From contig JAIOJX010000025.1 of NCBI GenBank assembly GCA_022376925.1, positions 97,243,608 to 97,307,607 on the forward strand: a stretch of 64,000 nucleotides of DNA, written 5' to 3'. Both the position numbers and the translations under genes were made by a program. Below are positions 34,187 to 47,175 of this stretch, one piece after another; position 1 is the first letter of the stretch, and every line of letters begins with the position of its first letter. The stretch comes from Tragulus kanchil. Taxonomy: Eukaryota > Chordata > Mammalia > Artiodactyla > Tragulidae. The notes below the pieces were generated by a model. That model worked only from the letters and a program-made list of their open reading frames with translations, was not told where the DNA came from and ran no database searches.

Positions 34187-34581
34187 TAGATGCTGTTTTT
34201 TTTTTTTTTTAATTTTTTCATTTATTTTAAAGATTTTACAGAGTTCTGTTGTTCACCAACATGTATGTTCGCAGATCATTCATATGCATATCCCTGGACC
34301 CTCCCCCAACCCAGTTCCCCCCCTCCCATCCCTCCAGACCATGGCCCCAAGTGGTTGTAGGTACTCCTATTCCCCTAGCACAATGACAATAGCTATCTTT
34401 TCCACACATGACAGTATAGGTTTCCATGTTACTCCCTCTATGCCTCCCTCCCACTGTTCGGTCTCCACAATGTCTTTATGAGAAAGACAAGTATAGTATA
34501 CTAACTCATATATATGGGATCTAGTAACATGGTCATGATAACACACGCAGTGAACTCATGAAAAAACAGAGAATAGATGCT
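34187..34581 (-). mobile_element. Short L1 with 5' inversion (twin priming)
   Basis: A poly-T run at 34196-34210 is the inverted poly(A) tail. The L1 3' UTR follows in minus orientation to about 34480. Then 34484-34573 carries the adjoining upstream L1 sequence in plus orientation (AGTATACTAACTCATATATA, AACACACGCAGTGAACTCAT), matching the reverse complement of the block at 3195-3275. A flanking repeat TAGATGCT lies at 34187-34194 and 34574-34581. This layout is the classic signature of twin-primed L1 insertion. Confidence 0.83.
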
Positions 34582-36506
34582 ATTTTTAATCCCCTTTACT
34601 TGCTTAAGTCATATAGCCTCTTTATGGCCCGGGTTTTCCCTTTTAAGACCAAGATATGTTTATGAGAAAGCATCTCTTCTTTTATGAGTTTACATTCTAC
34701 TGGAAATTTAGTCTCTACATGAATACATAAATAGAGAATTTTTGTAAGTCTAGTTTATGAGCTGAGGAAACAAAAACAGTGACCCTATAGTGTGATAGTT
34801 ATAATAGATGGAAAGCATCCACCTTCAAACTGAGTATTCAAAAAGGGTAAAATCCATTAGTGAAAAGGAGCTTCAAGAAGATGTGAGGAAAACACCTTTC
34901 AGAAACAATGAAGAGAAAGCATGAAGTTCCTGATGCATGAACCAGATCTGCCTGCTGCAGCAATGACCAAAGTTTGCCTAAGCTTGAGCATGGTTGTCAA
35001 GGGCAAGGAACAGTTGTTAGATACAGTGTTGGAAAGATGTATGAGGAAGGCATTGTAAGAATTTGAAGCAGGGAGAAAACTGACTTGATTTTCACTTTAA
35101 AGAATAATTTAACTGCTAGAAGAAAACAGATGTTAGGATGCAAAAAGTGAAAACGCAGTGACCAGTTAGGGGTCTGTTATGAAGAGTCTTTGCCAGGGAT
35201 AAAGATGGCTTGAATGTTGGTGATTTTAATTGGCTTGGAGCAAATGGGTGGGCCCAGGACATGTTTTGGAAAAAAGAACTTGTAAATCTTACTACAGTAT
35301 GGAAATGTAATGCATTACTATTAGAGACTATGAGTTCAAATTCATCTCAAAAATTATTTAAATTCCTTCCCATTTCTTTTTTAATCAGCTCACCACTATT
35401 CACATTGCTATTCAACCAACTTTTATTTTGACCATGGCCCCAAGTGGTTGTAGGTACTCCTATTCCCCTAGCACAATGACAATAGCTATCTTTTCCACAC
35501 ATGACAGTATAGGTTTCCATGTTACTCCCTCTATGCCTCCCTCCCACTGTTCGGTCTCCACAATGTCTTTATGAGAAAGACAAGTATAGTATACTAACTC
35601 ATATATATGGGATCTAGTAACATGGTCATGATAACACACGCAGTGAACTCATGAAAAAACAGAGAATAGATGCTATTTTTAATCCCCTTTACTTGCTTAA
35701 GTCATATAGCCTCTTTATGGCCGGTTTCCTTGTAAGACCAAGATATGTTTATGAGAAAGCATCTCTTCTTTTATGAGCTTACATTCTACTGGAAATTTAG
35801 ACTCTACATGAATACATAAATAGAGCATTTTTGTAAGTCTAGTTTATGAGCTGAGGAAACAAAAACAGTGACCCTATAGTGTGATAGTTATAATAGATGG
35901 AAAGCATCCACCTTCAAACTGAGTATTCAAAAAGGGTAAAATCCATTAGTGAAAAGGAGCTTCAAGAAGATGTGAGGAAAACACCTTTCAGAAACAATGA
36001 AGAGAAAGCATGAAGTTCCTGATGCATGAACCAGATCTGCCTGCTGCAGCAATGACCAAAGTTTGCCTAAGCTTGAGCATGGTTGTCAAGGGCAAGGAAC
36101 AGTTGTTAGATACAGTGTTGGAAAGATGTATGAGGAAGGCATTGTAAGAATTTGAAGCAGGGAGAAAACTGACTTGATTTTCACTTTAAAGAATAATTTA
36201 ACTGCTAGAAGAAAACAGATGTTAGGATGCAAAAAGTGAAAACGCAGTGACCAGTTAGGGGTCTGTTATGAAGAGTCTTTGCCAGGGATAAAGATGGCTT
36301 GAATGTTGGTGATTTTAATTGGCTTGGAGCAAATGGGTGGGCCCAGGACATGTTTTGGAAAAAAGAACTTGTAAATCTTACTACAGTATGGAAATGTAAT
36401 GCATTACTATTAGAGACTATGAGTTCAAATTCATCTCAAAAATTATTTAAATTCCTTCCCATTTCTTTTTTAATCAGCTCACCACTATTCACATTGCTAT
36501 TCAACA
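34337..36506 (+). repeat. Direct duplication 13 (A 34337-35417, B 35430-36506)
   Basis: The offset is 1093, then 1089. About 290 bases into B, GGCCGGTTTCCTTGTAAGAC replaces a longer version in A (34628-34650), and three nearby single-base changes follow. B starts inside the twin-primed L1, so it holds L1 sequence at 35430-35666 without the poly-T end. Confidence 0.94.
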
Positions 36507-36879
36507 ACAATCTTTTTATTTTTTCCTGGTCCTTTTCAATATAAGAAATCTGTTAGAATAAGACCCAGGTGCATAGTTGTTACTTTATAAATATTTGTCA
36601 TATTAATGACTGCATAAATAAAATATGACAGATTTGCTACAAGGCTTTTGGGTCAAGGAGATATTTGAATGAATGAAATATAGATTGAAGGGTTTATTAC
36701 TACAAGATAAAAATCAGTTAACAGTCTCTTCATTTCAGGATTGGAATTTTTACAATGTCACTGACCTTGGGATATATTTTTACATGAAATCTCTTGGCAG
36801 CGTTGTGCCTAGTCTGTTAGCATTAAATAATGTATATAAATGAGCTTTGACAACAACAAAGCATCCTGTCCATAATAGT
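34582..36879. other. Unannotated DNA around duplications 13 and 14
   Basis: No gene recognised. The 73 to 81 codon frames at 35210, 36299 and 37437 are three copies of one chance frame that differ at the end because the joins cut them. They are not a gene family. Confidence 0.55.
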
Positions 36880-38382
36880 AAGAATTGCTGTAATTTATTT
36901 ACTGACACCTATGTGTCAGATCTCATGCTAGCCTTTTGCACATAGCATTACCTTGTTTAATTCTCACAAAAATCATAGAAGAAAGTCATTATCCCTTTAT
37001 TTTAAAATTGAGGGATCTGCTACTCAGAAATTTTGCTTAATAGCTGGATGAAGAATAAAGCTTTGAAATCCTGATCTGATTCATTTCATTGCCACAGTAA
37101 AGGGGAACATTACTATCTTGATTTGAAATTAATATTAACACACAGATGTCAAGTACATCATTGATTTCTTTGGGGAATGTTTTATAAATTGTGCTACATG
37201 TGCTTCTAAAATAATCACAGAATTATAGATTTCAGAGATTTAAATTGTGCTACAGTGTTGGAAAGATGTATGAGGAAGGCATTGTAAGAATTTGAAGCAG
37301 GGAGAAAACTGACTTGATTTTCACTTTAAAGAATAATTTAACTGCTAGAAGAAAACAGATGTTAGGATGCAAAAGTGAAACGCAGTGACCAGTTAGGGGT
37401 CTGTTATGAAGAGTCTTTGCCAGGGATAAAGATGGCTTGAATGTTGGTGATTTTAATTGGCTTGGAGCAAATGGGTGGGCCCAGGACATGTTTTGGAAAA
37501 AAGAACTTGTAAATCTTACTACAGTATGGAAATGTAATGCATTACTATTAGAGACTATGAGTTCAAATTCATCTCAAAAATTATTTAAATTCCTTCCCAT
37601 TTCTTTTTTAATCAGCTCACCACTATTCACATTGCTATTCAACAACAATCTTTTTATTTTTTCCTGGTCCTTTTCAATATAAGAAATCTGTTAGAATAAG
37701 ACCCAGGTGCATAGTTGTTACTTTATAAATATTTGTCATATTAATGACTGCATAAATAAAATATGACAGATTTGCTACAAGGCTTTTGGGTCAAGGAGAT
37801 ATTTGAATGAATGAAATATAGATTGAAGGGTTTATTACTACAAGATAAAAATCAGTTAACAGTCTCTTCATTTCAGGATTGGAATTTTTACAATGTCACT
37901 GACCTTGGGATATATTTTTACATGAAATCTCTTGGCAGCGTTGTGCCTAGTCTGTTAGCATTAAATAATGTATATAAATGAGCTTTGACAACAACAAAGC
38001 ATCCTGTCCATAATAGTAAGAATTGCTGTAATTTATTTACTGACACCTATGTGTCAGATCTCATGCTAGCCTTTTGCACATAGCATTACCTTGTTTAATT
38101 CTCACAAAAATCATAGAAGAAAGTCATTATCCCTTTATTTTAAAATTGAGGGATCTGCTACTCAGAAATTTTGCTTAATAGCTGGATGAAGAATAAAGCT
38201 TTGAAATCCTGATCTGATTCATTTCATTGCCACAGTAAAGGGGAACATTACTATCTTGATTTGAAATTAATATTAACACACAGATGTCAAGTACATCATT
38301 GATTTCTTTGGGGAATGTTTTATAAATTGTGCTACATGTGCTTCTAAAATAATCACAGAATTATAGATTTCAGAGATTTAAA
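36112..38382 (+). repeat. Direct duplication 14 (A 36112-37244, B 37252-38382)
   Basis: The offset is 1140 at first, then 1138 after two homopolymer losses in B (GCAAAAGTGAAACGCAG against GCAAAAAGTGAAAACGCAG). The first 390 bases are also in unit 13, giving three copies. The filler is 37245-37251. Confidence 0.95.
36880..37110 (-). mobile_element. MIR, minus strand
   Basis: TTTACTGACACCTATGTGTC, TTGTTTAATTCTCACAAAAA, AAGTCATTATCCCTTTATTT and AATTGAGGGATCTGCTACTC follow inverted MIR order. A duplicate is at about 38018-38248. Confidence 0.75.
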
Positions 38383-40404
38383 GGTAGGTCTCTATGTGAT
38401 CAGATAGTTCTTATGTGTAATTCCTTGCTTGACTTTCACATGCTCAAGGTCATTGGAAAGCAAAGCTAGGATTCAAATCCAATTTGGTGCTCTTCAGACC
38501 ATAGCATACTGATTCAGAATTTGACATTTGGTTCATCTCTATGTTTATAAGAAGACTAAGATCAAAGACCCAGATAAATCTATGAGAGGGCTTATTTTGC
38601 CATTGGTAAAAAGAATTTGTGGTTTACTTGAAAGAAAAAAGATGACATGATGGCAGTAGCAAATAACATTGGCTTTAAAAAAAGATTATGACTTACAAAG
38701 TGCCTAAAAATAATGAAACAATTGTGCTTATTCTTATCATGAGAGTGCACTGCTCCAGTGTACAGAAATATAGAAATGAAAGCTGTTGGATGTCAAAGGC
38801 AAACTTTGCCAATGTTAGCAGTGTCAGTAGCAGAAACCACTAGAATGCATGACAGGGACACTGGGAAGACTTGGTAAACAAGAGAAAGAAAGATTACTGC
38901 ACTGAACATTTTAGATAGTTCTCACCTGGAGAGCAGATTTTCTTGCCCCTGATCTGTTCAGTTCAAAATGGTACCTAAACTGCAAACACCCAGGCTGCTT
39001 TCTTCACTTTCATTGCTATCCATGACCTCTGAGTCAATAGGAATATCTACAGAGAAAAATAAGCCTTGGGAAGGTGGGTTCATCCTGCCAGGATGTATAA
39101 ATAATTTAAATGCTTACTCTGTACCCATACAGAGCAACAAATTTAGAATGTTTTTCATGCCCACCAGTTTTCTCAGAATTGACCAGTCTGTATTATGTAA
39201 TTATGACAACTCATTTCTGAGAAAATTGTGGCGATGGAATCCATCAACTACATTTTTTTTAATAATGGAGGTTCTTATCCTCTCTACAGAAATTTTCAAG
39301 CTGGATGAAGAATAAAGCTTTGAAATCCTGATCTGATTCATTTCATTGCCACAGTAAAGGGGAACATTACTATCTTGATTTGAAATTAATATTAACACAC
39401 AGATGTCAAGTACATCATTGATTTCTTTGGGGAATGTTTTATAAATTGTGCTACATGTGCTTCTAAAATAATCACAGAATTATAGATTTCAGAGATTTAA
39501 AGGTAGGTCTCTATGTGATCAGATAGTTCTTATGTGTAATTCCTTGCTTGACTTTCACATGCTCAAGGTCATTGGAAAGCAAAGCTAGGATTCAAATCCA
39601 ATTTGGTGCTCTTCAGACCATAGCATACTGATTCAGAATTTGACATTTGGTTCATCTCTATGTTTATAAGAAGACTAAGATCAAAGACCCAGATAAATCT
39701 ATGAGAGGGCTTATTTTGCCATTGGTAAAAAGAATTTGTGGTTTACTTGAAAGAAAAAAGATGACATGATGGCAGTAGCAAATAACATTGGCTTTAAAAA
39801 AAGATTATGACTTACAAAGTGCCTAAAAATAATGAAACAATTGTGCTTATTCTTATCATGAGAGTGCACTGCTCCAGTGTACAGAAATATAGAAATGAAA
39901 GCTGTTGGATGTCAAAGGCAAACTTTGCCAATGTTAGCAGTGTCAGTAGCAGAAACCACTAGAATGCATGACAGGGACACTGGGAAGACTTGGTAAACAA
40001 GAGAAAGAAAGATTACTGCACTGAACATTTTAGATAGTTCTCACCTGGAGAGCAGATTTTCTTGCCCCTGATCTGTTCAGTTCAAAATGGTACCTAAACT
40101 GCAAACACCCAGGCTGCTTTCTTCACTTTCATTGCTATCCATGACCTCTGAGTCAATAGGAATATCTACAGAGAAAAATAAGCCTTGGGAAGGTGGGTTC
40201 ATCCTGCCAGGATGTATAAATAATTTAAATGCTTACTCTGTACCCATACAGAGCAACAAATTTAGAATGTTTTTCATGCCCACCAGTTTTCTCAGAATTG
40301 ACCAGTCTGTATTATGTAATTATGACAACTCATTTCTGAGAAAATTGTGGCGATGGAATCCATCAACTACATTTTTTTTAATAATGGAGGTTCTTATCCT
40401 CTCT
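38181..40404 (+). repeat. Direct duplication 15 (A 38181-39285, B 39300-40404)
   Basis: The offset is a constant 1119 with practically no differences. The first 200 bases also occur in unit 14, so they are present three times (37043, 38181, 39300). Frames of 115 and 117 codons at 38968 and 40087 share a body and differ only after the join at TCTCT. Confidence 0.95.
38425..38520 (-). mobile_element. MIR fragment, minus strand
   Basis: CATGCTCAAGGTCATTGGAA, GCTAGGATTCAAATCCAATT and TGCTCTTCAGACCATAGCAT match the inverted MIR 5' half with a recognisable B-box region. A duplicate is at about 39544-39639. Confidence 0.65.
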
Positions 40405-41224
40405 GAGGTAAGGAAAACCTCAGTTTTGCTGTGGGTTTAAATGAATCCATAGTATCTACTGACATTGCCAGAGATTCTGGATACTAATCATGTTCATAGT
40501 GATAGAAAAAAATCAGGAAAGGAAAAATCAGGCAGGAAAATATGAGAAGTAAGATCACTTAGATATACAGTAATTTATTATGGGCACTGCATTAGGGGTA
40601 AGCTAGAACTCTCAATTGGCATATCCTTTTTCAGTTTTTCCATGCTATTTGAATATGGGTGATTAGAAATGAGTTGTAGTTCCTCGGATGGAACTGGGAT
40701 AGGGTATCATTGACACTGCACAGGTTAATGTTTGAGAGGCTTGAGTTTAAATGAATGTAGAAGTTTACCTGTTTATACTGATTTAACTGCTTTCCCATCA
40801 TATTGGGAGCGAACCACAGACCAATAGATATTTCCTTTGTTCCTCTGACTCATCGGAGTTCAAGATCCTTCAACCTGCTGTGGGTAGAAATATCAAGGTC
40901 TTTTCAAATAAATGAATTTTTATGTAGGGAAAACAAGATCATAGAAACAAGGATTAGAAGAAATTCAGAGACAAAGCAATAGCTTTCAATTGGAGATATA
41001 TCTAAATCATCTCAAGGCACTGCCCCCAGGCTAATTCTTCCCCCATGCCCAATCCATGTCAGAATATACCCTACAATTTTTGTATATAACAACTATTACC
41101 TTGTAGCTGAGTAATTTTTGTGAATATTTGCTTGATTTCAGAACCAGTTCTAGGCTATAAAAACTAGAGGAAACCTTGAGTCTGTATTGTTTTATATTTG
41201 AACCTATTACTTTATAAGACCCTT
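39640..41224. other. Unannotated DNA, duplication 15 tail and duplication 16 head
   Basis: No gene seen. The part 40405-40775 is single-copy. Confidence 0.5.
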
Positions 41225-43116
41225 TACACATAGGAGAATGTAGTAGATATTTGCTGAATGTATGAATGAATGCATATTCTTGTACTTTTCCCTATCAATG
41301 GTACATTCTAAAATTGAGTCTAGATAGATGGAATCATATATTTTTTCATTACTTTTTAAAAATTTACTTTTATTGAAGTATAGTTGATTTACAATGTAAT
41401 GTTAGCTTCTGCTGTAGAGCAAGATGATTCATTTATATATTTTTTTCATAAGTTTTTAGGTACTTCTGCTAAGAATTGCTCATCTCCTTGCCTCTAAGAT
41501 CATGTGTGTATCATTGTTTGCTGAAACATCACAGAGCCAAAGTATATATAGTAAATCACATCATTCATTTCTTCACTTATTGTTTTAAAAAGTATTTATT
41601 GGCACTCACTGTTTTCTAGTGCACTGCCTGGAACTCTTGGCATAAGCTAAATTATCTTGGCCTTTTATTCAAGGACCTCTTTTTTGTCTGGTGGATGAAA
41701 TGCCAACAGAGATCTATCTATAAGTAACACTATAGTCACTAGAGAAGGGCATGGAAACTTCTAGGAACACAAAGGAAAACACCTAGTCCAGCCTTGCAGG
41801 TTGGTCTCTATTAAGACCTCTTCTACCCTTTCTCCCATCTTTCACAATAATTTACAGTAGTACTTGGAATGAGTTATATTCAAACGCACTATTTCCTGGC
41901 CTAATTTATGGGTCTCAGGTACCTGAGCCTTTCCTTCCCATTCCAGATCTCTATACTGTTTAACCCATATTGGGAGCGAACCACAGACCAATGTATTTCC
42001 TTTGTTCCTCTGACTCATCGGAGTTCAAGATCCTTCAACCTGCTGTGGGTAGAAATATCAAGGTCTTTTCAAATAAATGAATTTTTATGTAGGGAAAACA
42101 AGATCATAGAAACAAGGATTAGAAGAAATTCAGAGACAAAGCAATAGCTTTCAATTGGAGATATATCTAAATCATCTCAAGGCACTGCCCCCAGGCTAAT
42201 TCTTCCCCCATGCCCAATCCATGTCAGAATATACCCTACAATTTTTGTATATAACAACTATTACCTTGTAGCTGAGTAATTTTTGTGAATATTTGCTTGA
42301 TTTCAGAACCAGTTCTAGGCTATAAAAACTAGAGGAAACCTTGAGTCTGTATTGTTTTATATTTGAACCTATTACTTTATAAGACCCTTTACACATAGGA
42401 GAATGTAGTAGATATTTGCTGAATGTATGAATGAATGCATATTCTTGTACTTTTCCCTATCAATGGTACATTCTAAAATTGAGTCTAGATAGATGGAATC
42501 ATATATTTTTTCATTACTTTTTAAAAATTTACTTTTATTGAAGTATAGTTGATTTACAATGTAATGTTAGCTTCTGCTGTAGAGCAAGATGATTCATTTA
42601 TATATTTTTTTCATAAGTTTTTAGGTACTTCTGCTAAGAATTGCTCATCTCCTTGCCTCTAAGATCATGTGTGTATCATTGTTTGCTGAAACATCACAGA
42701 GCCAAAGTATATATAGTAAATCACATCATTCATTTCTTCACTTATTGTTTTAAAAAGTATTTATTGGCACTCACTGTTTTCTAGTGCACTGCCTGGAACT
42801 CTTGGCATAAGCTAAATTATCTTGGCCTTTTATTCAAGGACCTCTTTTTTGTCTGGTGGATGAAATGCCAACAGAGATCTATCTATAAGTAACACTATAG
42901 TCACTAGAGAAGGGCATGGAAACTTCTAGGAACACAAAGGAAAACACCTAGTCCAGCCTTGCAGGTTGGTCTCTATTAAGACCTCTTCTACCCTTTCTCC
43001 CATCTTTCACAATAATTTACAGTAGTACTTGGAATGAGTTATATTCAAACGCACTATTTCCTGGCCTAATTTATGGGTCTCAGGTACCTGAGCCTTTCCT
43101 TCCCATTCCAGATCTC
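40776..43116 (+). repeat. Direct duplication 16 (A about 40776-41950, B about 41951-43116)
   Basis: The offset is about 1167 at the left and 1165 afterwards. B's first bases (CTATACTGTTTAACCCATAT) are a gapped version of A's TTTATACTGATTTAACTGCTTTCCCATCATAT. Near them B also reads CCAATGTATTTCC where A has CCAATAGATATTTCC. The rest is essentially identical. Confidence 0.93.
41350..41450 (-). mobile_element. L1 3' UTR fragment, minus strand
   Basis: ATTGAAGTATAGTTGATTTA, CAATGTAATGTTAGCTTCTG and AGCAAGATGATTCATTTATA match the inverted 3' UTR found in many artiodactyl L1s. Just to the left, 41225-41280 ends in GAATGTATGAATGAATGCAT, a likely L2/MIR tail. A duplicate is at about 42515-42615. Confidence 0.7.
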
Positions 43117-43117
43117 A

Positions 43118-43866
43118 AGTATGAACCATGCTAGTATTTTTTTGGCAGGTGTTCTGCTTATTCTTTCCCACACCTAAGAATGATGACCTCTAGACTTCTT
43201 TTAGACCTGAGCTTATTTTGTTGGGGCAGCCTGAGAAGAGACTAAGATGCAAAAAGGGATTGCATTTATTTGTTGTTTTTTTTTTTTTCCCTGTAATAGT
43301 ACAGTAGACATGAATAACCTCAAGAACATATATCTAATAGTAAAGCATAGTAATTTAGGAAGTTATAAATTTTAAGAGTTTGTTTTAAAAATCAAAATAA
43401 CTTTATTGAAATACAATCAGTTGTCATTCACAATAGTCTTGTTCTTTAATTCACTGAATTAGTGAATGCAGAACTATTGTTCCTAGGGGGAAAGAAGAAT
43501 TAGGTTCCTGGGAGGCTCAGGTCACAAAATTTTTGTCAGCCAGTCAATACATAACATTGTTTTCCATATTTTTAAAAGACAACTTGTTTACTATATACTG
43601 TTGATTTTTTAGCATTTAAAATCATGGCCAACAAGACTGTGGTTCATGATGGAACAATTCTTGGCTAATGCATGTTTTCTTTAAGTCATGGGTGGCGTGC
43701 AAGTATCAGGTTTGGAGGCCATATTTGGATCACAAAATCACCAATAAAAAAGCATAAATAAGTCACCAGAGACATGGCAAGAATTCTTATTTACAGTATG
43801 AGAGCCTGAACAAGGAGGCAGAGTATCACTGGGTGATTCAGAGGTTTTGTCTCTGCATGTCTGTCA
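43118..43866. other. Unannotated DNA with a T run at about 43277-43290
   Basis: No gene or clear repeat. The T run and surroundings recur near 44400. Confidence 0.45.
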
Positions 43867-43961
43867 GGGACTTCCCTGGTAGCTGAGTGGTAAAGAATCT
43901 GCCTGCAATGAGGAGATCTGGTTCTATTCCTGGGTCAGGAAGATCTCCTGGAGAAGGAAGT
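43867..43961 (+). mobile_element. BovA-type SINE, left part only, in unit 17A
   Basis: This has the head GGGACTTCCCTGGTAGCTGA and GGTCAGGAAGATCTCCTGGA, then stops at the duplication join. The complete element is seen at 44991 and 46134. Confidence 0.9.
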
Positions 43962-44990
43962 CAAGGACCTCTTTTGTCTGGTGGATGAAATGCCAACAGA
44001 GATCTATCTATAAGTAACACTATAGTCACTAGAGAAGGGCATGGAAACTTCTAGGAACACAAAGGAAAACACCTAGTCCAGCCTTGCAGGTTGGTCTCTA
44101 TTAAGACCTCTTCTACCCTTTCTCCCATCTTTCACAATAATTTACAGTAGTACTTGGAATGAGTTATATTCAAACGCACTATTTCCTGGCCTAATTTATG
44201 GGTCTCAGGTACCTGAGCCTTTCCTTCCCATTCCAGATCTCAAGTATGAACCATGCTAGTATTTTTTTGGCAGGTGTTCTGCTTATTCTTTCCCACACCT
44301 AAGAATGATGACCTCTAGACTTCTTTTAGACCTGAGCTTATTTTGTTGGGGCAGCCTGAGAAGAGACTAAGATGCAAAAAGGTATTGCATTATATTGTTG
44401 TTTTTTTTTTTTTCCCTGTAATAGTACAGTAGACATGAATAACCTCAAGAACATATATCTAATAGTAAAGCATAGTAATTTAGGAAGTTATAAATTTTAA
44501 GAGTTTGTTTTAAAAATCAAAATAACTTTATTGAAATACAATCAGTTGTCATTCACAATAGTCTTGTTCTTTAATTCACTGAATTAGTGAATGCAGAACT
44601 ATTGTTCCTAGGGGAAATAAGAATTAGGTTCCTGGGAGGCTCAGGTCACAAAATTTTTGTCAGCCAGTCAATACATAACATTGTTTTCCATATTTTTAAA
44701 AGACAACTTGTTTACTATATACTGTTGATTTTTTAGCATTTAAAATCATGGCCAACAAGACTGTGGTTCATGATGGAACAATTCTTGGCTAATGCATGTT
44801 TTCTTTAAGTCATGGGTGGCGTGCAAGTATCAGGTTTGGAGGCCATATTTGGATCACAAAATCACCAATAAAAAAGCATAAATAAGTCACCAGAGACATG
44901 GCAAGAATTCTTATTTACAGTATGAGAGCCTGAACAAGGAGGCAGAGTATCACTGGGTGATTCAGAGGTTTTGTCTCTGCATGTCTGTCA

Positions 44991-45196
44991 GGGACTTCCC
45001 TGGTAGCTGAGTGGTAAAGAATCTGCCTGCAATGAGGAGATGCTGGTTCTATTCCTGGGTCAGGAAGATCTCCTGGAGAAGGAAGTGGCAACCCACTCTA
45101 GTAGTCTTGCCTGGGAAATCTCTGGGACAGGGGAGGCTAGCTGACTACCATTCACGAGTCTGTGAAGAGTCAGACACGACTGAGTGACTGAACAAC
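44991..45196 (+). mobile_element. BovA-type SINE, complete, in units 17B and 18A
   Basis: The element runs from GGGACTTCCCTGGTAGCTGA through TCTTGCCTGGGAAATCTCTG to AGACACGACTGAGTGACTGA. All three copies stem from one insertion. Confidence 0.92.
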
Positions 45197-45944
45197 TACA
45201 AAAAACCTGTTTCCTTAGCTAGCATTCTTAATTCACAGGGTTTCACTCAATAAGTGCTTATTTAAAATGTTCAGAACACTGTCTTTCAAGTCTAGAGATG
45301 CCTGAATTCCTTGCTGCTGGGACATACTTGGAAACCAAACTTCCTCATCTTTCTAATCTTTAGAACTTCAAAATCAGAACTCTGAAGAGATAGTGTTCAT
45401 ACAAGGTCCTATACAGCACACACAGTGAGGTCACACAAACTGAAATGTTGGTGTTTAGAACAGAGAAAGGTTTATTTCAGGGCCATGCAGGGAGACAGAT
45501 GGATCATTCCTAAAAGCCCCAACTTCCTTGAAGGGAGGGATTTTCACATCTGTAAAACAATTCAGGAAATGTGCATCAAACACTTGTGCAGGACCCCACA
45601 AGGTCCATTACAATAGAGGTTAGCAATTTTCAGTCATACAGACTTTCATGATTTTAAATTTAAATCTTGTATAAGTCTAACAAATCCTTTGACTAAATAT
45701 TAATATTTATTTGGACCTATTAATATTTAGTTGAAATGAACTATTTGGAAAAATAAAATCTTGTACAAAATATTCCCAATGACCTCACTAATGATTCCTT
45801 CCCAAAGCAAGGCAAGAGCTATTTCAGTATTTCCAGGTGACCAGCAAATAGAGCATCTTTCATTATGAATGGCAAAAGGAACTTAATAATCTCCTCAATT
45901 CCTTACTTGTCCATTATAATTTAATTGTTATGATTACTCTATTT
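45197..45944. other. Unannotated DNA (repeated at about 46340-47090)
   Basis: No gene, promoter or recognised repeat. Confidence 0.5.
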
Positions 45945-46020
45945 TTGTATAAGGGGAGACTAAGTTTAACAGTATTCTGATGATTTTCCTAGATCATATA
46001 GCTAGTAAGCCACAGAGTCT
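45945..46020 (-). mobile_element. MIR fragment, minus strand
   Basis: AGGGGAGACTAAGTTTAACA, TAGATCATATAGCTAGTAAG and CCACAGAGTC are inverted MIR core motifs. A duplicate is at about 47091-47166. Confidence 0.7.
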
Positions 46021-46133
46021 TTGTGTATGCTAAGTCAGAGCTGGCAAGAATTCTTATTTACAGTATGAGAGCCTGAACAAGGAGGCAGAGTATCACTGGG
46101 TGATTCAGAGGTTTTGTCTCTGCATGTCTGTCA

Positions 46134-46339
46134 GGGACTTCCCTGGTAGCTGAGTGGTAAAGAATCTGCCTGCAATGAGGAGATGCTGGTTCTATTCCTG
46201 GGTCAGGAAGATCTCCTGGAGAAGGAAGTGGCAACCCACTCTAGTAGTCTTGCCTGGGAAATCTCTGGGACAGGGGAGGCTAGCTGACTACCATTCACGA
46301 GTCTGTGAAGAGTCAGACACGACTGAGTGACTGAACAAC
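46134..46339 (+). mobile_element. BovA-type SINE, third copy in unit 18B
   Basis: Same insertion as 44991-45196, repeated by duplication 18. Confidence 0.92.
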
Positions 46340-47175
46340 TACAAAAAACCTGTTTCCTTAGCTAGCATTCTTAATTCACAGGGTTTCACTCAATAAGTGC
46401 TTATTTAAAATGTTCAGAACACTGTCTTTCAAGTCTAGAGATGCCTGAATTCCTTGCTGCTGGGACATACTTGGAAACCAAACTTCCTCATCTTTCTAAT
46501 CTTTAGAACTTCAAAATCAGAACTCTGAAGAGATAGTGTTCATACAAGGTCCTATACAGCACACACAGTGAGGTCACACAAACTGAAATGTTGGTGTTTA
46601 GAACAGAGAAAGGTTTATTTCAGGGCCATGCAGGGAGACAGATGGATCATTCCCTAAAAAGCCCCAACTTCCTTGAAGGGAGGGATTTTCACATCTGTAA
46701 AACAATTCAGGAAATGTGCATCAAACACTTGTGCAGGACCCCACAAGGTCCATTACAATAGAGGTTAGCAATTTTCAGTCATACAGACTTTCATGATTTT
46801 AAATTTAAATCTTGTATAAGTCTAACAAATCCTTTGACTAAATATTAATATTTATTTGGACCTATTAATATTTAGTTGAAATGAACTATTTGGAAAAATA
46901 AAATCTTGTACAAAATATTCCCAATGACCTCACTAATGATTCCTTCCCAAAGCAAGGCAAGAGCTATTTCAGTATTTCCAGGTGACCAGCAAATAGAGCA
47001 TCTTTCATTATGAATGGCAAAAGGAACTTAATAATCTCCTCAATTCCTTACTTGTCCATTATAATTTAATTGTTATGATTACTCTATTTTTGTATAAGGG
47101 GAGACTAAGTTTAACAGTATTCTGATGATTTTCCCTAGATCATATAGCTAGTAAGCCACAGAGTCTTTGTGTATG

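Larger units (their letters stand above)
42835..45086 (+). repeat. Direct duplication 17 (A 42835-43961, B 43962-45086)
   Basis: The offset is 1127, then 1125. B's first homopolymer is shorter (CCTCTTTTGTCTG against CCTCTTTTTTGTCTG). Copy A ends inside a BovA SINE, after ATGAGGAGATCTGG where B has the fuller ATGAGGAGATGCTGG. The leftmost 280 bases are present three times, with 41669-41950. Confidence 0.94.

Noticed and set aside
35210..37682. Apparent small gene family (the frame at 35210, 36299 and 37437)
   Set aside because: The three frames are identical except at their ends and arise from overlapping duplications 13 and 14. They are one chance frame copied.
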